Source: Pomacea canaliculata (Eukaryota; Mollusca; Gastropoda; Architaenioglossa; Ampullariidae). From it: a stretch of DNA of 64,000 nt. This document shows, in pieces, positions 38,489-51,192 of this stretch (positions are counted from its first letter, which is position 1; the number at the start of each line of letters is the position of its first letter). Location of the stretch: assembly GCF_003073045.1 (NCBI RefSeq), contig NC_037597.1, positions 8,901,217 through 8,965,216 on the forward strand, read 5' to 3'. The position numbers and the translations under genes are program-made. The notes beneath the pieces were generated by a model that saw only the letters and a program-made list of their open reading frames with translations, was not told the origin of the DNA and did no database searches.

Positions 38489-41434
38489 TCAGCTATCTAA
38501 TACACTGTCTAGCCAGTCCTCCAGCTCATCAGACTCCTTGATGGTTCCTGAAATGCATAAAAAGGAAGCACTCACAGTCAGATTTATCCCCAAAAGCTTT
38601 GTGTTCATATTTACACTACTGAAAACTGAAGAACATAATTCTGCAATACTTACCTATGCTTAAAATAAATGGCATCAATATACAACATATTGGCAAAACC
38701 CCTTTCCAGAAAAGTCACCTTTATTACATACAACATCCTTAAAGATCCAATCAGCTCAACACCCGCACAGTGTAACCATAAATTTGCTTTACAGATTATA
38801 AACAGATTAATTTTTACTATGGGATGAAACTGCTTCCTTTAAGCCAATACTCAAGCTTCAGAGAGAGGATCTAACATTTTTTTTTTAATCTGAAGAGATT
38901 ACATGTATGTTCACAAGCAATTGTGGCTCCAATACTTAGTTTCTAAATCTCAAGTTACTTACCTTTTACGGATTCAACCAATTTAGACTGTCCTTGGTTT
39001 GTTGCCTGAACTGAATCATTGTCTAGAAGGTCATCCAACTCTTCATCTAACGTTCTCTTACAACCAATGGATTGTTTTTCAACATTTTTCTTGGCATTTG
39101 CACCTGTGAGAAGCTTATTTTTAGGAGTGTTTGCTTCTCTCCCTTCATCATTGTCCAATAGGGATGCAGAATTTGTGTTTTTAGACAGGTCCACCCCTTC
39201 TTTGTGGAGTATGTTAACTGAAATATCTACTGATCCACCTCTGAAATACTGGCTATCTGTTTTTTCTATTACATTTGCACTACTGTTTGAAGCAGCTTCA
39301 TCTGGCTCCAAAGATGGTTTGGAACATAATGATTGTGAAGAGGAGCTGGCAGAACAGATTTTCATGTAAGTCTCTCTGTGCTTTGCAGCTAAGGAGTCCA
39401 TTGACAGAATCTGACTGGGCTGAAAAAGAAGTTAGGCCATTTAAGACACAACATCTGTGTGCTCAAAGCACATACAAATGAACCTGCTTTTCCTGGAATA
39501 TGATGAAAACAAATCTCATTAGCAATGCTATCAACCTGCACAGAGTGTGATAGCCAAGTCTTGCTTCTTAACCAAGTGGTGCGAAAATTCTGAATGATCC
39601 CTAGTAACAATTATTTGACTGTGACTTTCATATTAATTTCAAACTTTACTTTTCAAGTGAATTGCATATTATCATATTCTTAAAATGTCCATGATAGCTA
39701 TTGCTTTTGATGAAAATTATCAATGATTTAGAATGATCTCTGTGGCCCTATATGCTCCTCAAGGAGTAACAAGGAATAAACTAACTAAAAACTTAACTAG
39801 CATGATGTGACAGCTGCGAGATTTTCTACATTGGTGATAATGTGGACGTTTAAAAGTTTCTATTTTGCAAACAAACTGGACTACACACTCAAAATTTGTT
39901 ATCTCGTTCTGAGTTTTATTATCTTGCATGTCTTTGATGAGATAAAACTCTGCAATTTAATGAAAAAAATTGTTATGAAAATTTCGATAAAAGCCAAATC
40001 TCTTTAGTTTAACAGCATAAAAGAACAAGGTTAAGAGTGCTATTTTATAAATTATTTATTGGTTTCACTTTGCATGTTTAGCAGTGAAAGGCAACCTCCG
40101 TCTAGCATAATATTCTACAAACTCAATACCTCAGATATGCCAGCGGATTGATATATCAGCTAAAGCAGAATGAAAATACCGTAAAAATGTGCGTGTCCAA
40201 GTGCAGCTGTCTGTACAAAGGTATACAAGCTAATGAAGATGCAAGCTGAGCACAGTCCAAGGTGAGTAGCTGTACTGCATATTCTGATGTGCACTCTCTC
40301 TCATCGCTGTCTTCTTCCCATGCCTGTTCCTCTTTAAATCGAAAATGAGTAACTGGATGACCTGGTCAACAAGAAAAAATAAAAATTTCAAAATTCTTCA
40401 AAACTATCAAAGCTATACCTGAAATTCCTCATTTGTTAAAAAATGCAAGAATTCCTTGTGATCAAACACAAAATAATAGGGAAAGATACTCAAAATTCAT
40501 CAGAAAAACTGAATAATTTGAGATGCTTAACCATAAATACAATGTCTTTGTCAAAGACTGCTGCTAAAAAAACTATTAAAAAGTTGTTTGTTCTAAATTA
40601 TCCACTGCAATGGACTTTCATTACAAGTATTTGAGTGTACAAAGAGTTCTGGAACAGTTAACCTCCATGAACACTCATAGTCACACAATAGATTACATAC
40701 TACCTTTAATAAGCATCATCTGTAGCAAACAGGAAACTTCTTTTTTATGAAAGATTTTCGGATACTTCATACTTCTGAATGTAATATGGAAAATAACTTC
40801 ATTTAAAAATACGAACCAGCAGAAGCTAACAGCTTATTAAAATCTTCTCCTTTAGGTTCAGCTTGAGTGCTGGCTTCATCTGCTGAAGGCAGATCATACT
40901 TGGCCCAATTGCTCAAAACTTCACGCTTTCGATATGTTCTTTTAGGTTCACCATCAACTTTTACCTCTCCCTGCAATTTTATTTATTTGATCCTATTAAT
41001 GACATTTATAAAGACATCGCATAATTCAGCGAGTCTAATACTCTGGAATAAAATTGGAGTTACTAGAAAATGTAAATGCTCCACATTCATGCAGATCATC
41101 TTCATCTAGAAACTTAACAATCAATGCAATACAAACATACATCACTATCTGAAGAGGGTAGGTCTGCAGCTTTACTAGTTTTATCCTTAGGCTTTCCTCG
41201 AGTCGAGCCTGAAGACACGTGACAAGACGAATCGTTTTTTGAAGATGTCAAAGTACCCTTTGAGGGTTTTTGTGATGGCTTTCCTTCGCTCTCATCTTTT
41301 CCTCTGGCTTTGCCGTGCTTTTTTTGGTACTGTGCGCTACGTTTCTTCTTATGTTCGTCGGGTCTCATCGTTGGCAACTGTTTTAAAGCAAAAACAACCA
41401 CAGAGTTGTCTGTAATGAAAAGGCCGACAGCCAT
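38489..41434 (-). CDS. AVEN: AVEN homologue, apoptosis and checkpoint regulator
   Basis: Exons: 41434 or 41368 to 41141, 40970-40817, 40361-40180, 39419-38963 and 38547-38489, joining in frame to 381 or 359 residues. Family marks are TYRKREVLSNWAKY (human YSKRKIVSNWDRY), GEDFNKLLASAG (human GTDFSVLLSSAG), HFRFKEEQAWEED (human QFRFAEEKEWDSE) and the C-terminal DELEDWLDSVLD (human EELEDWLDSMIS). The first exon is lysine/serine-rich and lacks the arginine-glycine region seen in mammals. In vertebrates Aven binds Bcl-xL and Apaf-1 and activates ATM (family knowledge). Two in-frame ATGs compete: 41368 opens MRPDEHKKKRSAQY, which looks more like the family; 41434 adds 22 hydrophobic residues. Confidence 0.9.
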
Positions 41435-41595
41435 GATTTCGAATATTTGTCTAATCGAGAAAGAAATTACTTACTATTGATCTGTAATTATAAAAAATAG
41501 AAATTTATTCCATCTTTTATTTAGAAATATGAGTTATGATCTATCTGTCGTAACTATCCATTTTTTTTTCCAGCGAGTGTCGTAAAATTTTATGA
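41435..41595. promoter_or_regulatory. Bidirectional promoter of AVEN and the S9 peptidase
   Basis: Only 161 bases separate the outermost possible start codons (227 if AVEN starts at 41368). Both promoters must share this space or overlap the first exons. Confidence 0.6.
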
Positions 41596-44500
41596 ATGAC
41601 TCAGTCAGTGTTATTTTTGCTGTCTGCTAGTGGGAACAGGAGGCGTGTAATGCGATATCACTTGACATCGTTTGCTGTACTTAAATCTGTGCTGAGGTCG
41701 ACGTCGAATTTGCTGCGCCGTCTAGATACCCGTGTTTCTCTGCCCTGTATAACGATTTGTCGCTCTAATTTACACTGGTCAAGACTGGTAAGAATGTCAG
41801 TAAGCGAATATGGTAGCTGGAAATCACCTATTTCTAGTCAGCTTGTGACTACTAGTGGAGTGGGTCTTTTGGAAGTGCACGTTGATGACAACCCTGAAAA
41901 AACAGGTAAGTTAAATAATTATGTTAACAAATTTTTAAATTTCTTCTCTGTGGTAAAGCATACAAAGATTTACACAAAGATTTACAATGAAACATTTTAT
42001 ATAGAAAACATGAAGAACTTAGGGTCCAAATTCCAAACAAGTTTTTTCCATGAATCTGTTCATTTATGCCCATTTTCTGTTCCAATTAATAATTTTATTA
42101 GTAACAAATAGAAACTGAAAGAATTTGGAAGTACTTAAGAGTCTTTCTCATCGGCAACGACATGTACAAACCAAACTGAGCAAGCAGAGGAAGCAAAGAA
42201 GACTGGCTTAACGGTCAACAGAAAGAAGACTGAAGTGTTGAGAATCACAAACTAATATCCCTACAGTTTACTCTGTTGGGTTTTTGCATGTTTGTGCAAG
42301 CTAATATATTAGTATTTATACCGTGTAACCATATAAGACACCCCTGAAACATTGAAGAATTACTTAGGGTGCCCTCCTAATTAAGGAGATAATGAAATAA
42401 TGCAGCATGCATATCCAGAGGAATAGCCCTTTTATTGCAGACTATGTGTACTGGAGTGAGATCCACTATGAGGAAAAAGGACGGTATGTGATATGCTCAG
42501 CAAACAGAGAGACAGGAGAACAGAAACAGTGGACTCCAATAAACTTCAGTGCACGAACAACTGTCCATGAGTACGGTGGTGGAGACTTCTTTGTCTATGA
42601 TGGAGCTGTTTTCTTTTCAAACTTCAATGACCAAGTTCTCTACAAGCAAACCTCTGATTCTTCCACCCCAGAACCAGTGACAGATACCACAAGGAAGTGG
42701 CGCTATGCTGATGGCATCTTCTGTTCTAAGGTTAAGAATCATGTTTGTGGTTGTGGGCTTGATACTGATAATATTATTAGTAATGATACTTCAGTGAAAA
42801 CGTTTTGCTTTATTAGCTTACATTTCCAGTACAAGAATACCATTAAAGACTGATTCAAGAATAGTTTACAAAAAATAAGTTTGTGAGTCTGGTTTCCTTC
42901 TCAGAGACATCACTGTAAATATGAAACTCATCTCCATTTACCTCTGTTTGTTTATACTGAAACAAGACATTTGCTATCATGATTCAGCAACCAAGATTTA
43001 TTGGGGTAAATATATAATACTGCATGTGTTTGAATGATGTTACCTTTATCTTACCTTGACATACTGATTATTTTAGTCTTTAAACACTTCTTCATCTCTT
43101 GAATCATATTTTGAGTGTTCTCAGAATGTGTTATCTGCTATATGCAGCTAGTTGTAACTGTTGAAGTTACTGAAGTACTTTAATTTGCTGATGCATTAAG
43201 AACTGTTTTTCATCAGGTGATAGAAGGCAAGGTATAAAGCTTACAGTGACATATTTTCAAAATAAATGGGACATTAGTGCTCATCCTGCAGTTTGCATCC
43301 CACTGGTCTGAAAACTAGCTGAAGCAAAGGTTTCTTCTCCAAATGAAATGGAAGGACTAGTTGTGGCTCTTCTTTGTGTTATATTTAAATTTTCCTAATT
43401 GAGAGAAAACTTTGTCATTGTGGTCATCTGTGGATTATGTTGTAAACAGAAAGAGCTAATATACTGTGTGCGAGAAGACCATGAGGCAGAAGAAAAGGAG
43501 CCTGTTAACAGTATTGTTGCCATCAACCCAGTCACTAAAACACAAACTGTGCTGGTATAACTTTTCCCTTTGCTTCTCTTAGCTTATTTTTCTGTGTACA
43601 TTTACATTAAAGTTGTGTGTTTGTGTATGTATGTGAGAGAGAGTGCGCACATGCAAGTGTACATATAATCATGTGTGTGCAGGAGTGTGTGGAAGGATGA
43701 AAGAAGAGAGATTTTGCACATATGTATATGTTTGTGAGTGAATTTGTGGGCTTTACCTTATAAAATAGGATTGGTTTGGGGTTTTTTTGTGTGCCATGCC
43801 TAAAGTGATTTTCATCTGTGATTCTCTGATTCAAAGGCAAGTGGAGCTGACTTCTACAGTCATCCACGTGTGTCACCTGATGGCAGAAATATTTGCTGGT
43901 GTCAGTGGTATCATCCAAACATGGTAAGAACTAACCCTCAACCTTTAGCTTCAAAGTTGTGGGGAGAAACTCCCGTTATTTTTTTTCACCAAACATTCTG
44001 ATAGGAGATAGATCACATGTAGGATTGATATGAAGCAATGCATGTTCATGGGTATTTATAATTATTGCACACGTATGCATTCTCATGCAGATGTGCACAC
44101 ATCTATACACACACTATTAATATATAAAACTCTTTCTATATATAGGTATGCATATTTACACATTCTAATTTTCAAAAACCATTTTAGCCATGGGACAGTA
44201 CTGAAGTGTGGACAGCTAAACTGGACCCTTCAGGAGATCACCTTGTGGAAGGGTCACAGAAACAAGCTGCTGGTGGTGAGGGCATCAGTGTCATAGAACC
44301 AGGATGGACACCTGACAACCAGCTTCTCTATGTGAGTGATGAAAGTGAGTGGTGGAACCTTTACTTGGTCAGCCCCTCAGGGCAGCATGTCAACATTCGG
44401 CCTGATCACTCAGAGATGGCTGGTCCACAGTGGACTTTTGGGAAGACAGCTTATGTTCCTGATCCCAGTGGTTCCAGAAAGATCCTTACTGCTCAGAACG

Positions 44501-47500
44501 GTGTGAGTGTAATTCCTATTCTTCTTTGTTACCAGATAAAATAATCTTAGCAGACATTGTCTCCCTCCTCAATTCAAACAATAGCTCAGAGAAAAGGAAA
44601 AAAAATTGTTGTCTTTGAGTCTTCTTTTCTTGCAACATTAATGATGGCTGAGGAGGGTCCATTGGGTTGGAAAATGGGAAAAGTCATGGAAATCTGAAAA
44701 ATGATTTCCAGTGACTGGAAAAGTCAGCGTAGTCGAAATTCTTTGAAATACAGAGTGAAAATAGGAAGTTTGAAATCTGTGTTAGAGTTATGGCTTGTAA
44801 TTCTGGTGTTCAGAAGAGATCACAATATACTCTTAAGTTAGATTAAGAATTGTCCTGCTGAAAGAAATCAGAGCACTTGGTCATTCAGCCAGTGTTTGGA
44901 ATTTAACATCAGCACCTAATGAGATATACTTTGATAGACAAACATTGCATTCTGTTTTTAGGAACTAGGTTGGCTAGACTCAGAGACAAAGGCCTATAGA
45001 GTTCTTGAGACAGGATTCAGGTACAATAAGTGTCTTGCTCTTACCAAAACTGGAGATGCATATTGCATTGGCTCAAGTGAAGATCTATTTCCATGCCTTC
45101 TCAGATATGACATCAATTCAGAAAAGGTAAGACTCTAAGAAGACTTCATATAGATTCATGTGAATTTTTTAATTTTGCTTTTGCCATCTTTCTATTCTTA
45201 TTATTATTGCAAAAATACAATAGAGCAAAAAAAAGAGTTGCCTCATTTTAGTAGTTTTTGCATTTTAATACATATAAACAAAATATATTTTTCCATTCTT
45301 GGTGCTAGCTATCTGCTTGTCTTATTTCTAAGCTATGCCTTATTTCTAAGGTTATATAACAACAGAAATTTCCCTTTTAGTACTTTTGAATCTTCAGTCA
45401 ACCCAGATCTACACCACAACCCCTCAGTTTGTTGACACTCTGCCCAGCTGAATGCGAATACTGAGGTTTCACAGTGTGTGTTTATTGGGGTGAACTAGGG
45501 TACGAACAGCAGGAGTATGGGCTTCCAGCACAGTGCAGAGAACGGCTGTAAGCCTGTCAGCAGAGGTTGAGGGGCAGAGGGATAGTTTGGTTTCCAGGTC
45601 ATCACAAAACTTTGCACTTAACTCTGGTGTTGGATTAGTCTTTTTGTGTCCTCTCTTTTTGGTCTCAGTCAAATTTTACTCCAACGTAACTATCCACAGT
45701 CCACATATATAATCCACAGTTCAGGTGCAGTTCAGAATTCATTTACAATTCCTTTTTTATGAGATTGATACAACAACGGTAAGTCCAGTCTAGTGCTGGT
45801 ATAAGCTCCCCATCAAATATGCAGGCCCTCAGTCCAGCACACAATAGCTTTTTACATCTCCTCAAGACAGACTTCCACTCACTAGTTTGCAAAGTCGTAA
45901 AGTGGTAGGTTTCTCTTATGCAGAGGCCAAGTTGCCTCTTTCCGCATTTCCTCGGAAAGTGGTAACTTTTCCTACTTGGAGGCCGAGTTGCCTCTTCCTG
46001 TGTTTTAGTGTGCCTGGTACCCCTTTCATGTTGGATTAATTCTTTGGAAAATAGTTTAAACAATTTAAACTAAAAGTATAAAATATGTTTTCTACATTGT
46101 GGGAAGGTAGCATTTATAAAAATGTGTTTTATATCTTGTGTTTGCATTATGTGTTACACCATAAAGGAGGTATATTGACATTTTGTCAAGATCATATTTG
46201 TACATAATTTTGATCATTTCTCTTAAAATATCTCTTTTGACAAAGAACAAGACGAAATACAACATTAAAGGCTTGTGGTTTTTATAGGTTCATATTGTCA
46301 AAGAGTCGCAATCAGTGCCAGAAGCACAAGGCTATGTGAGCATGCCTGAGTTTGTCAGCTGGCCTACAGGAGATAAAGAAACGTCACATGGCATTTTCTA
46401 TCCACCTTACAACAAAGATTTCAAGGCTCCAGAAGGTACAAAGCCACCTTTACTTGTCCGTGCTCATGGTGGACCCACATCACATTTTTTTGCCAACTTG
46501 GACTTAAAGCTTCAGTACTTCACAAGTCGTGGCTTTGCGGTGATTCTGGTGAATTATCGTGGCAGCACTGGCTATGGAAGAAGTTATCGCCATCGCCTGC
46601 GTGAAATGTCAGTTTACAACATTGTCTTGTATGGTATAGTATGATGTGGAAGCACAAGGAAGAATCTCCTTAATGTCGACTTCTTTTACAAAGAAAATAA
46701 TTTGTGTGCTTATATATTTTGCATACCAATAAAATATCTTGACAATAAAGTAATTAATAGGTTAAATTTTTGCAAGTTGGTAAGTGATAGTTGGTAAACA
46801 AACAAACAAAAAATAAGAAATTTTTATCCTGAAATGGAGATTTTATATCAAGACTTGCAAATATACTATGTTAAATTAAAGTTTAAGATCTACTTACAAC
46901 CTTTGGTTACAGCAAAAACAAACAACTTTTGCCATTCCTGATATTAATTTATAGGATTCCAAGTAAATATGTTTGATTTGCTGCAGCCTTTTCACTGTTG
47001 GAAGTCACTGCTAAGCATGTTGATCATGAAAATAAGAATTTATTTGCCAAGTTACATTGCAAAAAAGAACATGTCTTAGTGATTGCCACCAATTTCTTGA
47101 TAGTCACAGCTTGCATGTACAAAAAGAAATGAAGACAAAAATTCCTCTGTTGCATTGAAAATAAAAAGCACTCTTTCTGCAAGAACCCTTCGTTTTCAAA
47201 ATTAGAAAGGTGTTTTTTAGGTTATCACTTGATCTAAGCATTATGAAGACAGACTATATAATGAATTGCAGGTGGGGAGTATATGATGTTGAGGACTGCT
47301 GTACAGCTGTGGATTACCTGGTCCAAACTAACAGGGTTGACTCCCAAAAAATCTGCATTGATGGGGGATCTGCTGGGGGGTATACAACACTTGCATGCTT
47401 AACCTTTCGGAACACTTTTAATGCTGGTATATATATTTTTGGATGTTTTTCATGTATTTACTAATGTTGGCTAAATATTTGAGAACTGCATGCACTTTTT

Positions 47501-49649
47501 GGAGGGTGGTTGTTAAATGGAAGTTAAAAAAGTGACCACAATATTGCCTTTTTGGTGATGTGCATATTATCTATTACTACACAGGTGCAAGTCATTTTGG
47601 CATTGGGGACCTTCATGCACTGATGAAGGACACTCACAAGTTTGAAAGTCGGTATATTGGTCGTCTTTGTCCACCTGAAAAATTCCAAGAGCGATCACCA
47701 ATTCATCACGTGAATCAAATCAACTGCCCCATTGCTCTTTTCCAGGGAGACCAAGACAAGGTGAGAGTTTGTTGAGTGCAGCATATATGATCTTATGATT
47801 GCATGAATCACATATAATTCTTTGCTAATGCTTGCATGAGTGGCATACAGGATAAACAGTTAAAATGGAAGTTGGGCTGAAGGTTCTGGTAATGGGCTCA
47901 TATTTCAATGTGCTTCTTATGATCAGTGTGCTCTACAAGTCGCCTTAAATTAACACTTAAATAACAGACTTTCATTGTTTAATTGAGTATTGTCTTTTTT
48001 CTGTATACCTTAACTTGGTGCATGCAGAAAATTATTCACCTATGTACAGAAGTGCATGTACTATAGAGGTTGGAAACATAGAAGTTTGTTGACACCATCA
48101 TAGTCTGAAGCATTGAACATGAACCCAGAATGTGGGTTTACTTCACAAGCCAACAGGTACAGAAACTAAACAGCAACTTCTACAAGTGAAGAAGCTTTCC
48201 ATTTTATGTCATGTTAAAATTGAGAACTTGGTGATTGATGATCAAAGGAGAGTTAACACATAGTAATAATTTCATCTTGCTATTACATATTGCATTTTGC
48301 TGCCTTCAGATTGTGCCACCTAACCAAGCAGAGATGATGTACCAGGCAGTGAAACTCAAAGGACTGCCCACAATGTACATCTTGTTTGAAGGTAAATTTA
48401 TTATATGTTTATTAAATTTGGTATAAAGTTTATTATGGCCTTATTGTAGCAAATTATTTTTTGGCTGTACCAGACATCAAGATTTTAATCCCTAATTGGG
48501 CCTTAGTTGTGGTGTGTGCTACTTGACTAGCCACTTAAAAGGCTCCACCAATGAACCTTCAATATGGCTGGCAACACATGCTGGTAAACCCTAAAGCAGC
48601 ATTCCACCATCTGCCTATAAAATGGTGACAGATAATTCACACTGCAAACACGTAGCTGGCATGCTCAAGATACTCAGATTATTTGAAATGTGCCTTAGAT
48701 TGATGAAGATGAAATGTGTGCTGATATTCATGGTTATAAAAATACTGACAGCTTTCAGTACACTGTTCGTGATTATGGTTGATAAGTGAATATCAATTAA
48801 AGCATGTATTTTTCTACTTCACAAGAGACGAAAAGCATTACTTCAGACAGTTCTGCAATCTTATCAGTTTATTTATCAATATATAAACATACATCTTTCA
48901 CAACATAGAAACATAAAAACACATGGAAACTACTGGACATAAATGTTCCAAGCTCTAATTGTACATTTAATCATCTCCATTTATTGAGCATGTGATGCTT
49001 GTCTCTGAGGTCATTCTGTAAGTTTAAGAAGATTATAAGTGGCAATTTTCTTTTTTCTAAAAATATATCTGTATTAGCTGGACAACATATTTTCTTCCAA
49101 TTTTCAGGTGAACAGCATGGCTTCCGAAAAGCAGAAAACATCCAGGCATCCCTTGATGGAGAGTTTTATTTCTTTGGAAAAGTTCTGGGCTTCAAACCTG
49201 CAGACAAGGGGATTGAGGTGAGATGGAAGTATTATTGTTAAAAACTTGATTCTTTCTCCATGAGTATGCATCTGCATAATGCTGCTGAGATTATTTACTG
49301 TAAATGCAAGAATTTAACTGTAAAGTCTTATGGGGATAAAAAATCCTAACAGATTACCCAAAGTTACCAACTACAAAGTATCACAAAAAACATGGCATAG
49401 TATGCAGATAGCTTCGGGATAAAGTTCTGTATGTATGATTCCATACATGAAACCTTTACTTAAGATGTTTAAGCATCAAGGGCAGTTTCGGAAAAAAGAA
49501 ATAGAATCCTCATGACACCCAGCGACACACAAACAGCCACACAACTAGTATACACAAGACAGATATTGATTATGATTTTTTTGAAATGTTACAATTTTCT
49601 GTTGCAGTACAAAATAGACAACCTGAAAACAGAGCAAAGTAAGATTTAA
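41596..49649 (+). CDS. S9-family prolyl oligopeptidase-type serine peptidase
   Basis: Twelve exons: 41596-41905, 42441-42730, 43450-43554, 43837-43923, 44188-44502, 44962-45126, 46288-46607, 47272-47426, 47585-47760, 48310-48391, 49108-49217 and 49608-49649. They give about 718 residues in frame. A propeller N-terminal half ([38 protein letters not shown]) precedes an alpha/beta-hydrolase domain with HGGPTSH. The likely triad is Ser564 (GGSAGGYT), Asp640 (GDQDKIVPP) and His672 (EQHGFR), each in a different exon. It is closest in style to acylaminoacyl-peptidase-like S9 enzymes of bacteria and invertebrates, cutting short peptides. The first 66 residues are rich in Arg, Ser and Leu with no acidic run, as in mitochondrial leaders. 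ATGs at 41650 and 41794 could give shorter, cytosolic forms. The last exon is 42 bases; reading past exon 11 would end in WKYYC. Confidence 0.92.
42140..42255 (+). mobile_element. LINE fragment in intron 1 of the S9 peptidase
   Basis: The plus strand carries a short stretch of LINE polymerase coding sequence ([18 protein letters not shown]-like). Words such as CAAACCAAACTGAG and GGCTTAA are shared with the longer copy at 61.4 kb, so both come from one family. It is short and dead. Confidence 0.75.
45450..46045 (-). mobile_element. Possible LINE remnant in intron 6 of the S9 peptidase
   Basis: The minus-strand frame 45672-45469 resembles the linker between endonuclease and polymerase of CR1/L2-like LINEs: [20 protein letters not shown] compared with the usual DKHAPLKT pattern. 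The neighbouring stretch repeats AGGCC(A/G)AGTTGCCTCTT at 45923 and 45981. Resemblance is weak and family uncertain. Confidence 0.4.
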
Positions 49650-51192
49650 ATCGGCAGCAAGTTATACACATCTGTGGCACAGGTGTAAGAGTAAGAAATG
49701 TTCTTAAAAATGCCACAATTCTGCAATGTCATCAATGCAAGAGCTTTTCTTTGATTTTTATTCGTAGCAGGTAAAAACTACAAAAATCAGTGTTTTTAAG
49801 TCATTTCTCAAATATCTGGGAGTTTGTTTTTTTTTTATCCAAGGTAACATCCTATGACACATGCCCTGCCAGCTTGTGACCACAACTTGTTGAATTATAC
49901 ATTTGCTCATCTTTATGAGGTGATGTTCAGTAATTAAAAAAAAAGCAGTCACTCATGCAGAGCAGTTGTCAGTTTATATGCTAGAAAAGCAGTCATGTTT
50001 TTTTAAAAAGTGCCCCATATGCAGCAAAAGAACAGTGTTCCAGAGACATCTGATCCTTGATGAAAAGCTGTTAACTATTGTATCACATTATACAGGTCAG
50101 CAGCACAATTGTTATTAAAAAATTTTTGTTAGTACCTGTTGCAGCTGCATGTTGATAACTGGTCTTACTAGTTTTAACCAGTTGTTTCAGTCACATGCAG
50201 ATGTATATATATTTAAAAAAAAAACTTTTCAACAGCTAGACATGAAACAATATCTGCAGCATCACATATGGAGCCATGCTTCAGTCAGTTCATATTGTCT
50301 TCCAGCTACTGACATTTTCAAACTCCAGGTGTCCAATATACAGATACGTACAAGGTCATTTTCGTATGACATATTTTAAAAGGACTGTATTTTATTACCC
50401 TGTTTCTTGAAGAAAAATCTATATTTGATGTGTCATTTCATTTCCACCGTACTGCCTGAAACAAAAGACCTTTTGATGCACAGTGTTTTCAATACATTGC
50501 AGTGTTATTATATCATGCAGAATTCATACTCCAGTATAGAAATATTTGGCAAAATTTAATCAGAAGTTTATCTTTTTTGAAGACAATGATCAATAAATCT
50601 ACAATAACTATAGTTTACTTCTTAAACTTAAACATTTTATTTTCCAGCATGAAATTTTTTTTCTTTTTTGTAACCTGGTTAAAGAGCATGAGTGAATAAA
50701 TTAAAAATATGTCATCTCAAACTTTGAAAAATTGTCTCATAAACCAATAAAATATACAAAATACGTATATATATGTTGGTGGAAATCAAAATTAAAAAGA
50801 GCAACAGATTTCCAACAAGGGACTTAGATGACTACTTAATATGCTTTAATATATGGGGAACAAGTCATGGTAAAACAACCCCACTGTTTTGGTTTCTCTT
50901 ATCTATTCTAGCATTTGAGAAGCTCAATTCTAGCAACCCAACCATTCCCAGCTTAACATAAGGAAACTAACTGGAACATCAGCAAGAGATTAAGAGTGCA
51001 GTAATTGAAGACATTTACCCAGAGTCTCTTTGCATTCATTGGTAAATCAAAGAAATTGTTTGATATGGTACACCTATTCCCCTGAACCTTTTTTTTTTTA
51101 TCATATTCCTTCTAAGCAAAGATAAAGAAAGGTTTAAGATTAGCAAGAAACATGCCCACTAAAAAAAAAAAATTACTGAAAATTTTACTCAC
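49650..51192. other. Convergent 3' region of the S9 peptidase and VIPAS39
   Basis: AATAAA on the plus strand at 50695 and 50746 could end the peptidase transcript. A last short VIPAS39 exon probably lies here on the minus strand but I could not identify it. Confidence 0.4.
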
